Under the pieces are notes generated by a model that worked only from the letters and a program-made list of their open reading frames with translations, ran no database searches and was not told where the DNA came from. Shown one piece after another: positions 1-9,286 of a DNA stretch of 64,000 bases. Source of the DNA: Sphingobacterium hotanense (lineage in GTDB: Bacteria > Bacteroidota > Bacteroidia > Sphingobacteriales > Sphingobacteriaceae); contig NZ_CP030848.1 of NCBI RefSeq assembly GCF_008274825.1, positions 1,240,001-1,304,000 on the forward strand, given 5' to 3'. The position numbers and the translations under genes are program-made. How positions within the stretch are numbered: the stretch's first letter is position 1; every line of letters begins with the position of its first letter.

Positions 1-2281
1 TGTCGCCAGCTGCAATCGGGTTCTTTAAGTCTGGGAATGCCGTGCTGAAACCCTGGGTATTGAAGCTTTGATCATTGTACATGTAAATGAAGTTCTTCAT
101 ATTCTTATAGAAAACCCCTCCGGAGATAATACCCACATTTTGGAAGTAGTTCTCCAACATTAAATCGAAGTTAGTTGCGTATGTAGCCTTCAAATTCGGG
201 TTACCAGCAAACAACTCTTTATCATCCACTAAAGTGTTCACGTATGGAGCGAGCGCATAGTAATTCGGACGAGCCAAACCTGTGGTCGCTGCTGCGCGCA
301 AAATAAAGTTATCATTGAAGTTGTGCTTCACGTTGATACTAGGAAGGAAATTCGTGTAGCTATTCTTATTGCGGATTTCACCAACTAATTCCTCTTCTTC
401 AAGAACGTTATTACCGGTGTAATCAATGCTCGTATGCTCGATACGAAGACCTAAGATCACAGCTGTGCGCTCAGTAATGTTTTGATCCCAACGTACGTAT
501 TCCGCAACGATACGCTCCTTAGCATGATAATTAACCGCTAAATACTCATCTGGTTTAGCTTCTTGCGTAAATTTAGATTTGTCGTTCAAGTCTAATCCGC
601 CTAAGTAATCTTTGCTCACAAAGCCACCAGCTGCATATCTTTCGCCTTGATCCCAGTTCTTAGCGTCCCACACTTGTAATGGATGGGTCGTCATAGCACC
701 AAACGCAGCGTTCGGTTTATACTCGAAGAAATTATTATCGCGATCCTTAGATTTCAATCTTACGCGAGCACCAAAGCGAAGACGGCCCTTCTGTCCAGCG
801 ATAACTGATAAAGGAAAACGGAAGTTTACTTTCGCACCGAACTCATCTTCATTTGTGTTATTCTCATTTTCGGTAACATTTTTAAAGCTAAGCTGCGAAT
901 AATCCGAATATTTGTCATTAACGAATGGAAGGTAGGTATTTGATACGTCCTGTCCCAATTCAGCTTTCTTCAATTCATAAGCAACATAGCGCTCATTCGG
1001 ACGGTATTCCGCCGCTCTAGAATAGGAAGCCGCCCAATCGAAATCCAGTTTGGAAGTTAATAAATGCTCACCGGTCATGGAGAAGTTCAATACATCCTGA
1101 CGTTCTAGACGTTTCCCTTTGTTCCTGTCATTGCTAATACCGCCCTTTGTTTGGCGCGTCAATTTACCAACGTAAGTATTTTTATCAGCATTCCATTCCA
1201 TGTCTTTATACGAAACAGCAAAGCGGTTTTCTAAGTCGTCACGCCAGTTGTACATCGCGTTTAAAGCAATACGGTTTCTAGCATTGAAGTCAAAATCCCA
1301 TGCTGCAGATACAGATCTACGAATTCTGTGTACATCGTATTTACGGATCTGCATTTCTTTCATAAATGCATTGCCGTTGTCATCTTTCTTCCATTCTGCC
1401 TCGATGTTGTTCGATCCGAAGTCATTGCTCTGAAGCGTTCCGCTCAATACCAATCCCATTTTATTATCCATAAAACGGTTACCATAAATCACCGAACCAT
1501 TGTAGATTCCCTTCTCACGAACCGGCGAGTATCCGCCGCCCAAAGTTGCCGAAATACGTTGTCTATTTGGGATAGCACGAGTAATCAAATTCACGCTACC
1601 GCCAATTGCATCAGCGTCCATATCAGGTGTTAACGTCTTGTTGACTTCAATAGTCGAGATCATGTCCGATGGAATTAAATCCATCTGTACGTTGCGGTTG
1701 TCACCTTCTGCGGAAGGGATGCGGTCGCCATTCAACGTAACGGAATTCAATTCCGGTGATAAGCCGCGTACAATAATGTTACGTGCTTCACCTTGGTCAT
1801 TCTGCATTGTGATACCCGGAACACGTTTCAAAGCATCACCAATATTCTGATCAGGGAAACGACCCACTTGATCTGAAGAAATGATGTTCGAAATATTGCT
1901 GTTGTTCTTTTGTTGGTTCAAAGCCTTCGCTTGCCCTCTGGCTAAGTCGCCCATCACCTGCACTTCATCTATGCTACGCGAAGCTGATGACAATAGAACT
2001 TCAATGGGCTCCTGGCCCGCTCTAACAGTAACCGACTGCGAATAATGTTCATAACCTAAATAATCAACCGTTAGGGTGTAAGTACCTGCAGGAAGATTTA
2101 AAAACTCGAAGTTACCATTGACATCTGATACAGTAAATCGATTGCCATCCGATATCTTTAAAGTAGCTCCCGGAAGCGAAAAGTTGTCATTTCCATCCAT
2201 GATCTTACCTTTTAAGATGGTAGTCTGTGCGAATGAAAACAAACACAATAAATTAAATACAATTAGTAAAAATAATCTCAT
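1..2281 (-). CDS. TonB-dependent outer-membrane receptor, partial (C-terminus outside window)
   Basis: About 760 residues are readable from an ATG at 2281 and the frame is still open at base 1, so the end of the barrel lies outside the window. The protein starts with a signal peptide (MRLFLLIVFNLLCLFSFAQ). A carboxypeptidase-regulatory-like beta-sandwich follows at about residues 20-105, then a plug domain with DQVGRFPDQNIGDALKRVPG and IIVRGLSPELNSVTLNGDR, then a long beta-barrel. The FPDQNIGDALKRVPG plug motif resembles the Caulobacter-type TonB receptor subfamily and not SusC, whose signature is absent. No SusD partner is visible downstream. It should import a large or scarce ligand across the outer membrane using TonB energy; the ligand cannot be predicted. 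It is transcribed away from the DUF819 gene, from which a terminator separates it. Confidence 0.9.
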   Translation of the reverse strand, partial: MRLFLLIVFNLLCLFSFAQTTILKGKIMDGNDNFSLPGATLKISDGNRFTVSDVNGNFEFLNLPAGTYTLTVDYLGYEHYSQSVTVRAGQEPIEVLLSSASRSIDEVQVMGDLARGQAKALNQQKNNSNISNIISSDQVGRFPDQNIGDALKRVPGITMQNDQGEARNIIVRGLSPELNSVTLNGDRIPSAEGDNRNVQMDLIPSDMISTIEVNKTLTPDMDADAIGGSVNLITRAIPNRQRISATLGGGYSPVREKGIYNGSVIYGNRFMDNKMGLVLSGTLQSNDFGSNNIEAEWKKDDNGNAFMKEMQIRKYDVHRIRRSVSAAWDFDFNARNRIALNAMYNWRDDLENRFAVSYKDMEWNADKNTYVGKLTRQTKGGISNDRNKGKRLERQDVLNFSMTGEHLLTSKLDFDWAASYSRAAEYRPNERYVAYELKKAELGQDVSNTYLPFVNDKYSDYSQLSFKNVTENENNTNEDEFGAKVNFRFPLSVIAGQKGRLRFGARVRLKSKDRDNNFFEYKPNAAFGAMTTHPLQVWDAKNWDQGERYAAGGFVSKDYLGGLDLNDKSKFTQEAKPDEYLAVNYHAKERIVAEYVRWDQNITERTAVILGLRIEHTSIDYTGNNVLEEEELVGEIRNKNSYTNFLPSINVKHNFNDNFILRAAATTGLARPNYYALAPYVNTLVDDKELFAGNPNLKATYATNFDLMLENYFQNVGIISGGVFYKNMKNFIYMYNDQSFNTQGFSTAFPDLKNPIAAGD

Positions 2282-2438
2282 ATAAGTAATAATTAAATCT
2301 CTGTGCAAAATTAGATATGCACATTAACCACTTAATTAATACAAGGTTATAAAATTGTTAACTACTTGATTTCTATATTAAGTTTATGTTTATTCTTTAT
2401 TTAGGTAAACAACTCGGATGGGGTCTATATAAATATAA

Positions 2439-2470
2439 AAGCCTATCTCTTTCAAGATAGGCTTGTTTTT
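2439..2470 (-). terminator. Intrinsic terminator downstream of the DUF819 gene
   Basis: A perfect 10-bp stem (AAGCCTATCT paired with AGATAGGCTT, 6-nt loop) lies between two minus-strand genes. Read on the minus strand it is followed by TTTTATATTTATAT. It probably ends the DUF819 transcript before the TonB receptor gene. Confidence 0.7.
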
Positions 2471-2500
2471 ACGTAGCGTCGAGTACGCTGTACGACTTTT

Positions 2501-3766
2501 CTAAATTGGAGAACCCATCTGCATCAATATAGCGGTCAGCCAACCTGCATAAGTTCCGATAGCATAACTAAACACCGATAGAATAACGCCTACAGATATA
2601 AGCGAAGGATGGAATGCTGCGGAAGTAACCGATGCAGAAGCAACGCCGCCAACGTTTGCCATACTTCCCACTGCAAAGTAGAAGAATGGCACTTTGAAAA
2701 GTTTGCCTACAATAAATAGCAGCAATGCATGAAATGCCATCCATAAAATTCCGACAATAAATAGCCCAGGGTTATCTAAGATCGCAAGAATGTTCATCTG
2801 CATACCAATCGTGGTGATCAATGCATACAATAGGACCGTTCCAACCTTCGACGCTCCAGCAAACTCTAGTTTTTTCGCCGGTGTAAAGGACATCGCAATA
2901 CCTATAATAGTAGCGAAGAACACAATCCAAAAGAAATCGCTCGTTAATGAAAATGTCTCCAGATGCGGATAGTTTGTTTTCATAAATGCAGCAAGTGGCT
3001 CTGCAAGAAAAGTTGCCAGACCTGTACCACCAAAAGCGATTGCAATCATGAGCATCAAATCCTTCGTTTCCGGAATGCGGCTGTTCGCTTTTGCTTTGGC
3101 GTCCATTTTCTCTTTCAAATGTTCCACATCGCTGGCGTCTGCTTTGAAAAATGCATTGAACTTATCCGCCTTGCTCGCACCATATAAAAGAAACGCCATC
3201 CAGATATAGGCAACGAATACATCCACGGCAATGATGGATGAGAATAGATTCGGTGAGGGTTTCAGTATTTCTTTTAATGCCACTTGATTGGCCGATCCTC
3301 CGATCCATGAGCCTGCAAGTGCTCCGAGTCCGCGCCATACCTCGTCGGGGCCTGCGCCTCCAACTACTTCAGGAGCTACCAAAGACGTTAAGTAAACCGC
3401 TAATGGCCCTCCGAGTAGAATACCCACGGTTCCCGTGATGAACATCAATCCTGCACGCTTTCTTAGCGCCCACATCTCCTTCAGATCTAAGTTGACGATA
3501 AATAGGATCAAACAAGCCGGAAGGAAATAGCGACTACCGATTGATGTTAGCGGCGAGTTTTCGCCATCAATTACGCCAAATGAATTCAATAGACCCGGAA
3601 GAAAATAGCACAGCAACAGCGGAGGGATAATGTTGTAGAATCCTTTAACGTATTTGTTAGATAAGCTAGAACTGTAAAACACAAGTCCTAATATCGTCAT
3701 CAACAATCCAAATACTACGGTCGTGTTGCTGATTAGCGGTTCTGCTTCAGGGGTAGAAATTTGCAT
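2501..3766 (-). CDS. DUF819 family integral membrane protein
   Basis: This 421-residue protein is almost entirely hydrophobic, with about ten to twelve predicted membrane segments broken by one hydrophilic loop near residues 200-230 (DASDVEHLKEKMDAKAKANS). Glycine-rich segments such as GALAGSWIGGSANQVALKE and a C-terminal GSMANVGGVASASVTSAAFH are typical of the DUF819 (YjcL-like) family. These proteins have a transporter-like fold and no firmly established substrate. The start is an ATG with a TTG-rich 5' region. It is divergent from two Gfo/Idh/MocA oxidoreductase genes, so a link to uptake or export of their substrate is possible but is only inferred from position. Confidence 0.85.
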   Translation of the reverse strand: MQISTPEAEPLISNTTVVFGLLMTILGLVFYSSSLSNKYVKGFYNIIPPLLLCYFLPGLLNSFGVIDGENSPLTSIGSRYFLPACLILFIVNLDLKEMWALRKRAGLMFITGTVGILLGGPLAVYLTSLVAPEVVGGAGPDEVWRGLGALAGSWIGGSANQVALKEILKPSPNLFSSIIAVDVFVAYIWMAFLLYGASKADKFNAFFKADASDVEHLKEKMDAKAKANSRIPETKDLMLMIAIAFGGTGLATFLAEPLAAFMKTNYPHLETFSLTSDFFWIVFFATIIGIAMSFTPAKKLEFAGASKVGTVLLYALITTIGMQMNILAILDNPGLFIVGILWMAFHALLLFIVGKLFKVPFFYFAVGSMANVGGVASASVTSAAFHPSLISVGVILSVFSYAIGTYAGWLTAILMQMGSPI

Positions 3767-3882
3767 AAATTTGTAATAATTGTTATTTTGCTGTGAAATT
3801 AGATAATTCTACCGAGTAATCGTTCAAAAAATCTTAATTAGCAAATTCTAATCATAATCTAGATCTACATAAATAATACATA

Positions 3883-5142
3883 ATGGACCGTAGGAATTTT
3901 CTCAAAAGTAGCGGTGTGCTACTAGGAACCTCTACACTAGACCTTCCAACTCCACAATTTGAACTTAAGAAAAAAATAAAAGTTGGCCTTATCGGTTGTG
4001 GCGGTAGGGGAACAGGCGCTGCCTTTCAAGCATTGCAGGCCGATCCGGACGCTGAGCTTGTTGCCTTAGCAGACATCTTTCCCGATCAAATCGAAACAGC
4101 CTTAGCGGCGCTCAAAGAAGGGCACAAAGATAAGGTCAAAGTCGATGAATCGCGTCAATACGTAGGATTCGAAGCTTATAAAAAGCTAATCGCAAGCGAT
4201 GTGGACGTCGTTTTGCTGGCGTCGCCACCTTGTTTCCGCCCTGACCATCTAGCCGAGGCTGTCAAGAAGGGCAAGCATATCTTCTGTGAAAAGCCTATGG
4301 CGGTGGATATCCCAGGAGTACACTCCGTACGCGAGAGCGTCAAGCTTGCAAAAGAAAAGAAATTGAATATCGTAGCAGGATTCTGCTTCCGTTATTCCGT
4401 TCCAAATCGTGAACTGGCAAAACTTGTGCACGCCGGTAGTATCGGTGATATCTACGGGTTGAGCACCTTCCGCTTAGGGGGTGAATTGACACAAAAACCT
4501 AGACAAGCATCTTGGACAGATCTTCAAGATCAGCTCCGCAATTGGTTCTACTACCAGCGCTATTCTGGAGATATTATCGTGGAGCAGACCATACATAGCA
4601 TCGACTTCATGTCATGGATGTTGGGCGATAAATTGCCGAAGACAGTATCCGGAACCGGTGGCCGCCAGAGCAAACCTTGGACCGAATTTGGAAACGTATA
4701 TGACCATTTTGCTATCGAGTTCGATTATGGCGACGGATTAAAGGGCTTCCACTTCGGAAGACAACAAAACGGCACGCAGAACCGAAATTCAGTAGAAGCA
4801 ATCGGAACAAAAGGAAATCTTCAGGTAGGAATGCTGAGCAGCTATGCTATACATGGACAGAACCCTTGGAAATTTCAGGGCAAGATGAACAATATGTATC
4901 AGACACAGCACGATGAGCTCTTTGCGGCCATCCGCAATAAACAGGTCATCAACGATGGCGACACGATGGCGGATTCGACTATGCTTGCCATTTGGGCCCG
5001 AGAAGCTGCCTATACAGGTAAGGCGATTACCTTAGATGAAATCATGAACTCGACCAAGACCTATGGACCTAATTCAGAAGGGTACAGTTGGGATATGGAG
5101 ATCGACAATGCACGAATTCCAAGACCAGGACATACGAGTTAA
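3883..5142 (+). CDS. Gfo/Idh/MocA family oxidoreductase with Tat-type signal
   Basis: The 419-residue protein begins MDRRNFLKSSGVLLG, a good twin-arginine motif (RRNFLK), so it is probably exported folded with its nucleotide cofactor. The Rossmann motif GLIGCGGRGTGAAFQAL is at about residues 36-52. The family signature CEKPMAVD follows near residue 137, with a C-terminal alpha/beta dimerisation domain ending RIPRPGHTS. Members oxidise or reduce sugars and cyclitols, or hydrolyse glycosides by a redox mechanism, using NAD(P). The next gene is a second, cytoplasmic family member 12 bp downstream, so the two form an operon divergent from DUF819. Substrate unknown. Confidence 0.9.
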   Translation: MDRRNFLKSSGVLLGTSTLDLPTPQFELKKKIKVGLIGCGGRGTGAAFQALQADPDAELVALADIFPDQIETALAALKEGHKDKVKVDESRQYVGFEAYKKLIASDVDVVLLASPPCFRPDHLAEAVKKGKHIFCEKPMAVDIPGVHSVRESVKLAKEKKLNIVAGFCFRYSVPNRELAKLVHAGSIGDIYGLSTFRLGGELTQKPRQASWTDLQDQLRNWFYYQRYSGDIIVEQTIHSIDFMSWMLGDKLPKTVSGTGGRQSKPWTEFGNVYDHFAIEFDYGDGLKGFHFGRQQNGTQNRNSVEAIGTKGNLQVGMLSSYAIHGQNPWKFQGKMNNMYQTQHDELFAAIRNKQVINDGDTMADSTMLAIWAREAAYTGKAITLDEIMNSTKTYGPNSEGYSWDMEIDNARIPRPGHTS

Positions 5143-5154
5143 TAGGAGATCAGC

Positions 5155-6225
5155 ATGGGAAAAATAAGAATCCTCGTTGTAGGATGTGGAAATATGGGCG
5201 CATCTCATGCGCTTGCTTATCATGAAATGGACGGATTTGAAATCGTAGGGCTGGTGTCCAGAGGCGATTCAAAGAATAAACTGAACGAAAAACTAGAAGC
5301 AGACTATCCGCTTTATAATGAGTTCGAGGAGGCCCTATCGGTCACTCAGCCTGATGCGGTATGTATCTCTACCTATCCGGATACGCATGAAGAATATGCA
5401 GTCAAGTCGTTGGAGGCTGGCGCGCATGTGTTTATCGAGAAACCATTGGCAGACACTGTCGCAGGCGCTCAACGCGTGATCGATGCTGCCATTAAAGCTA
5501 ATAAAAAATTAGTCGTAGGATATATTCTGCGTCATCACCCGTCTTGGATGAAGTTTATCGAAGTTGCGAAGACGATGGGTAGCCCCTTGGTTATGCGTAT
5601 GAACCTTAATCAGCAGAGCCATGGTTATATGTGGGATGTTCATCGCAATTTGATGAAGAGCTTAAGTCCGATTGTCGACTGTGGCGTACATTATATCGAC
5701 GTGATGTGCCAGATGACCGAAGCAAAACCAGTTTCTGTTTCGGCGATCGGCGCACGCTTAACGGATGATATTGCAGCAGACAATTACAACTACGGACAGT
5801 TGCAGATTCGTTTTGATAACGGCAGTGTAGGTTGGTATGAAGCAGGATGGGGACCGATGGTCAGCGAGACTGCGTTTTTCGTCAAAGATGTGATCGGTCC
5901 AAAAGGATGTGTATCTATCGTTGCAAAGGAGGCCAGCAAAGCGGGCAACTCAGACTCTATTGATGCGCACTCGAAAGCGGAGTCGCTGAAAGTTCATTAT
6001 GCAGATATCGACGTAAAGAACGAATTTACACGAGCAGATGAATGGATAGACCTAGCCGACGAGCCAGACCATCAGGAGCTTTGCAATCGCGAACAGCGAT
6101 TCTTCCTGAAAGCAATTCAAGAGGATCTAGATTTATCGAAATCCATGCAGGATGCATTGAATAGCTTGCAGATCGCGGTCGCTTGTGATGAGTCTGTAAA
6201 GACCGGGCAAACCGTTCAGCTATAG
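5155..6225 (+). CDS. Gfo/Idh/MocA family oxidoreductase (cytoplasmic)
   Basis: The protein has 356 residues and no signal peptide. The N-terminal NAD(P)-binding motif is VVGCGNMGASHALAYHEM (about residues 8-25), and the family EKP motif appears as FIEKPLAD. The likely catalytic region SPIVDCGVHYIDVMCQM has the conserved aspartate and histidine of this family. It lies 12 bp after the Tat-exported paralogue and is probably cotranscribed with it. The two may act in series on one sugar or cyclitol, one in the periplasm and one in the cytoplasm. The stop codon is 17 bp from the convergent OmpA-type gene, and no terminator hairpin was seen between them. Confidence 0.88.
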   Translation: MGKIRILVVGCGNMGASHALAYHEMDGFEIVGLVSRGDSKNKLNEKLEADYPLYNEFEEALSVTQPDAVCISTYPDTHEEYAVKSLEAGAHVFIEKPLADTVAGAQRVIDAAIKANKKLVVGYILRHHPSWMKFIEVAKTMGSPLVMRMNLNQQSHGYMWDVHRNLMKSLSPIVDCGVHYIDVMCQMTEAKPVSVSAIGARLTDDIAADNYNYGQLQIRFDNGSVGWYEAGWGPMVSETAFFVKDVIGPKGCVSIVAKEASKAGNSDSIDAHSKAESLKVHYADIDVKNEFTRADEWIDLADEPDHQELCNREQRFFLKAIQEDLDLSKSMQDALNSLQIAVACDESVKTGQTVQL

Positions 6226-6242
6226 TCATTATACAAACAGGA

Positions 6243-8141
6243 TTATTTCACAATAAATTCTGTACGCCTATTGCGTTGTTTCCCTTCTTCTGAAGTGTTC
6301 GGCGCAATAGGTTTTTCGTCTCCATAACCTTTCACGCTCAATCTTCCAGCAGAAATACCTTTCGAAATCAACCAGGTAGAAACGGCTTTCGCCCGATTCT
6401 CCGATAAAGTCTGATTAGCTGCTTTATTCCCTGTATTATCCGTATGTCCGGCTATTTCAATCTGTAATTTCGGGTTTGCTTTGAGTAGACCTAACAACAG
6501 CTCCAATTCGCTTTCCGAAGTTGGAAGGATCTCGTATTTGTTAACATCGAAGTAAATGTTGCGGAGCGTCGCAATGGCGCCGCTTTGTATAGGTTCTAAG
6601 AAAATACTGTCCTGGTACCGCTTATTTGCAAACTCCGGTTTATCCAATGCATATTGCTTCGAGTCGAATAGATACCCCTCTTTCTGTATATGTACAGCAT
6701 AGTTCGCGCCTATAGGTAAAACCGCGATAAAACCGCCGTCTATATAATCGCTCTTTTTCTCAAAAACGATTTCTTTGCTACTCGTATTGGTTACGCGAAT
6801 GCTGGCGTCTAATGGTTTATTGTTGGACTTGTCAAAAACCAAACCTGCAATATAGGCAATGGCGGGAGGCTGTTGCTCTTTTTGGAATGTAAAACTATAA
6901 ATATCCCATTGCCTGTTATTATCCTGCGAGGCTAAGTGTGCAATGCTGCCGTCCAAGCTGACATGGAAACTGCGCTGATCTAAGTAATTATTGATGGCGG
7001 GGCCTAGATTTTCGGGCTTGCTCCATTTACCGTTCTTATCGATTACGCTTTTGTAGATGTCGTTTTTGCCGAAGCCCGGCCAGCCGTTGGAAGAGAAATA
7101 CAATGTTTTGTTATCCGCATGCAGATAGGGGGCACCCTCATCGAAAGGCGAGTTGATGTCGGGTCCTAAATTTTGTGGTGCCGACCATTTGCCATCCGCT
7201 TCTAATTCCGCTTTCCAAATATCATAACTGCCCTGCCCGCCGGCTCGATTGCTCACGAAGTAAAGCGTTTTCCCATCCGCAGAGATTGCAGGTTGTGATT
7301 CCCATCCTCGCGTATTTATCCCCGGACCCAAATTGAATGGTTCGCTCCAAATATCATGTTCTTTCTTTGAAACGTACAGGTCGCAACTACCCAAGCCATC
7401 GGGACGGTTACACCCCGTAAAAAACAGGTATTTCCCGTCGGGTGAAATACAATGCGCACCCTCGTTAAAACGAGCAGAATTGACGGGTTCCGGCAGTTTG
7501 ACCGCTTCCGTCCATTTTCCATCGACAAGAAAGCTTTCGTAAAAATTCTCTTGATTATTCTCCTTGCGGGTAAAAATAATGCTCGCATTATCCGCCGTTA
7601 GTTTGGGGTAGTATTCGTCTTTATCGGTATTGATGCTGGCTGGAAGCGCAATTAAACCAGTATTCGTGCCATTGATATGCTGCAACGAAAAAGCACAATC
7701 TGCAAGATATTTGTCTACAAGCAGTTGGCTTTTCTCAGAGAGGTTTCCTTGTTCCTTGTAGCTCAATAGATTTTTGCTGGCTTGCTGATACTCGCCGATA
7801 CCCAGATAGGCTTCGCCGAGACCAAAGTAGGTGAGTCCTGTTAACGAGGGGTTTAGGGTCAAGACCTGTTCATAGGCGGCTATGGCTTTCTCATATTGTT
7901 CTAAACGACGCTGTATGTCGCCCAAAGTCTGAAAGCCCGTAGCAAAAGTTGGATCCTCCTTGGTTGCTTTTTCCAAGAGGGATATAGCCTGAGCGAACTG
8001 GTTTTGACTGATCGCTTTTCCCGCTTCCTGATAAGCCTGCTGTGCCTTTCGGTTTGTCGAAGGAACCTGCGCAATGGCTAAATTCCCAAAACCAAAAAGT
8101 ATTAGAATGAATAAACAAAAGCCTAGTTTCATATGCTGCAT
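6243..8141 (-). CDS. OmpA-family protein with TPR, PD40 propeller and carboxypeptidase-regulatory-like domains
   Basis: The 632-residue protein is assembled from recognisable modules. After a signal peptide (ending NLAIAQ) come TPR repeats at about 30-150 (LGDIQRRLEQYEKAIAAYEQ). Repeated WD40-like PD40 blades follow at about 180-430 (FTRKENNQENFYES, LYFVSNRAGGQGSYDIW, LYFSSNGWPGFGKNDIY). A carboxypeptidase-regulatory-like sandwich lies at about 430-510. The C-terminal OmpA peptidoglycan-binding domain has IEIAGHTDNTGN and RRTEFIVK. This architecture is common in Bacteroidota envelope proteins; several tether outer-membrane complexes to peptidoglycan or are linked to gliding or secretion. An internal ATG at 8132 is an equally good start. 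Its exact role here is unknown. Confidence 0.9.
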   Translation of the reverse strand: MQHMKLGFCLFILILFGFGNLAIAQVPSTNRKAQQAYQEAGKAISQNQFAQAISLLEKATKEDPTFATGFQTLGDIQRRLEQYEKAIAAYEQVLTLNPSLTGLTYFGLGEAYLGIGEYQQASKNLLSYKEQGNLSEKSQLLVDKYLADCAFSLQHINGTNTGLIALPASINTDKDEYYPKLTADNASIIFTRKENNQENFYESFLVDGKWTEAVKLPEPVNSARFNEGAHCISPDGKYLFFTGCNRPDGLGSCDLYVSKKEHDIWSEPFNLGPGINTRGWESQPAISADGKTLYFVSNRAGGQGSYDIWKAELEADGKWSAPQNLGPDINSPFDEGAPYLHADNKTLYFSSNGWPGFGKNDIYKSVIDKNGKWSKPENLGPAINNYLDQRSFHVSLDGSIAHLASQDNNRQWDIYSFTFQKEQQPPAIAYIAGLVFDKSNNKPLDASIRVTNTSSKEIVFEKKSDYIDGGFIAVLPIGANYAVHIQKEGYLFDSKQYALDKPEFANKRYQDSIFLEPIQSGAIATLRNIYFDVNKYEILPTSESELELLLGLLKANPKLQIEIAGHTDNTGNKAANQTLSENRAKAVSTWLISKGISAGRLSVKGYGDEKPIAPNTSEEGKQRNRRTEFIVK

Positions 8142-8173
8142 AGCAGTTTAAAACTAAGCATTATTCATAAATA

Positions 8174-8797
8174 TTAAGGAATGTTGAGGTATTTATGTGT
8201 CTGTAAAGAAATTTCCCATTTCGGATTATCTTTTACATAATCAATAATCAAAAGGGTCATTTCTGCTGCTTTTGACCATTCCGGCTGTAAGTAGAGCTTA
8301 CAGTTTTTTCCGACAAATTTTGCATGGTCTTCCGCCCATTGGAAGTCACTTTTGTTAAAAACAATTACTTTCAATTCGCCGGCTGCAGCCAAGACATCTT
8401 GACGCGGACCTTTGAATTTCTTTGGTGAAAGACAGATCCAATCCCAATAGCCCGTTAATGGATAAGCACCGGAAGTTTCCAGAAATATTTGAATTCCTGC
8501 CTCGTGTAATTTTTGCGTCAAATAAGTCAGATTGTAAAGTAGAGGCTCGCCACCGGTGATAACGACCGTCTTTGCAGGATGCTTCAAGGCATTCTCCACA
8601 ATTTGCTCCGTGGAAGTTAAAGGGTGCAGGTTTGCATCCCAACTTTCCTTCACATCGCACCAATGACAACCTACATCACAACCGCCCAAACGGATAAAAT
8701 AAGCCGCTTTTCCTGTGTGATATCCTTCGCCTTGTATCGTGTAGAATTCTTCCATTAAAGGAAGCATGGTGCCATCTTCCGGAACTTGATTTGACAT
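8174..8797 (-). CDS. queE: 7-carboxy-7-deazaguanine synthase (radical SAM)
   Basis: QueE converts 6-carboxytetrahydropterin to 7-carboxy-7-deazaguanine in the queuosine precursor pathway. The sequence has the substrate-proximal motif EFYTIQGEGYHTG. The radical-SAM cluster CDVGCHWC (CX3CX2C) binds the 4Fe-4S centre, and the SAM-binding loop is TGGEPLL. The reading frame extends upstream to 8842, but the ATG at 8797 (MSNQVPEDG) is preferred because a TACTTTTG promoter box sits at 8817-8824, inside the extended version. The resulting length of 207 residues fits the family. No other queuosine gene is visible in the window. Confidence 0.92.
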   Translation of the reverse strand: MSNQVPEDGTMLPLMEEFYTIQGEGYHTGKAAYFIRLGGCDVGCHWCDVKESWDANLHPLTSTEQIVENALKHPAKTVVITGGEPLLYNLTYLTQKLHEAGIQIFLETSGAYPLTGYWDWICLSPKKFKGPRQDVLAAAGELKVIVFNKSDFQWAEDHAKFVGKNCKLYLQPEWSKAAEMTLLIIDYVKDNPKWEISLQTHKYLNIP

Positions 8798-8816
8798 AAT
8801 GCAGTAAATAGAAGTG

Positions 8817-8824
8817 CAAAAGTA
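8817..8824 (-). promoter_or_regulatory. Bacteroidota -7 promoter box for queE
   Basis: TACTTTTG on the minus strand matches the TAnnTTTG consensus and lies about 20 nt upstream of the chosen ATG. The 19 bases at 8827-8845, starting 2 nt upstream, are identical to the bases at the same position before holA (59151-59169). No clear -33 TTTG is present. Confidence 0.55.
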
Positions 8825-8962
8825 AGAAAAATCTTTTAGCATTCCATTTCATGAGTTGACGCGATGAGAGTTCTCGAAGGCGATTAAATTCAAACGATTT
8901 TCGAAAAGTGATAGGCATTTTGCGGCAAGCGGTCCAGACTGCGTTAAGTATCAACTTTAACA

Positions 8963-9046
8963 AACCCAAATCAGACCCAAATCAAAGCCTTTCCGAAGCG
9001 GTTCTGAAAGGGCTTTACATTGGGTTAGAAAGGGCTTTGAAAGGGG
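8963..9046. repeat. AAAGGG-type hairpin repeat (family A), copy 1
   Basis: The gap between queE and thrS (about 490 bp) has no credible gene. It contains an element rich in AACCCAA, AAAGCC and GAAAGGGCTTT that can fold on itself imperfectly. The string ACATTGGGTT-GAAAGGGCTTTGAAAGGG recurs in reverse orientation at 59047-59125, and related sequence occurs at 34408-34500. Confidence 0.65.
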
Positions 9047-9180
9047 ACTGAGTCTTGGCTGTCTAGATAAAGTTTTCTTTTGCTTCTGAAAATGCCCATG
9101 CTCAAAAGGCATCAAGAACGTTCCTTCATATTGCTGTTTTATTGGTGACAGGAAAGTTTTTATTACACATAAATATTCCG

Positions 9181-9188
9181 TATTTTTG
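9181..9188 (+). promoter_or_regulatory. Bacteroidota -7 promoter box for the thrS operon
   Basis: TATTTTTG is an exact TAnnTTTG match about 98 bp upstream of the thrS ATG. The leader between them contains a short CAATGT/ACATTG inverted repeat near 9222-9242 that may fold. No strong -33 element is seen. Confidence 0.5.
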
Positions 9189-9286
9189 TACCTCGATTAA
9201 TTAAGGCAATCACTTTAAAAATCAATGTAATTGTAAACATTGGCTAGGTTGCAGTTTTATACACAATTTAAAGATCATAGTTGTAC

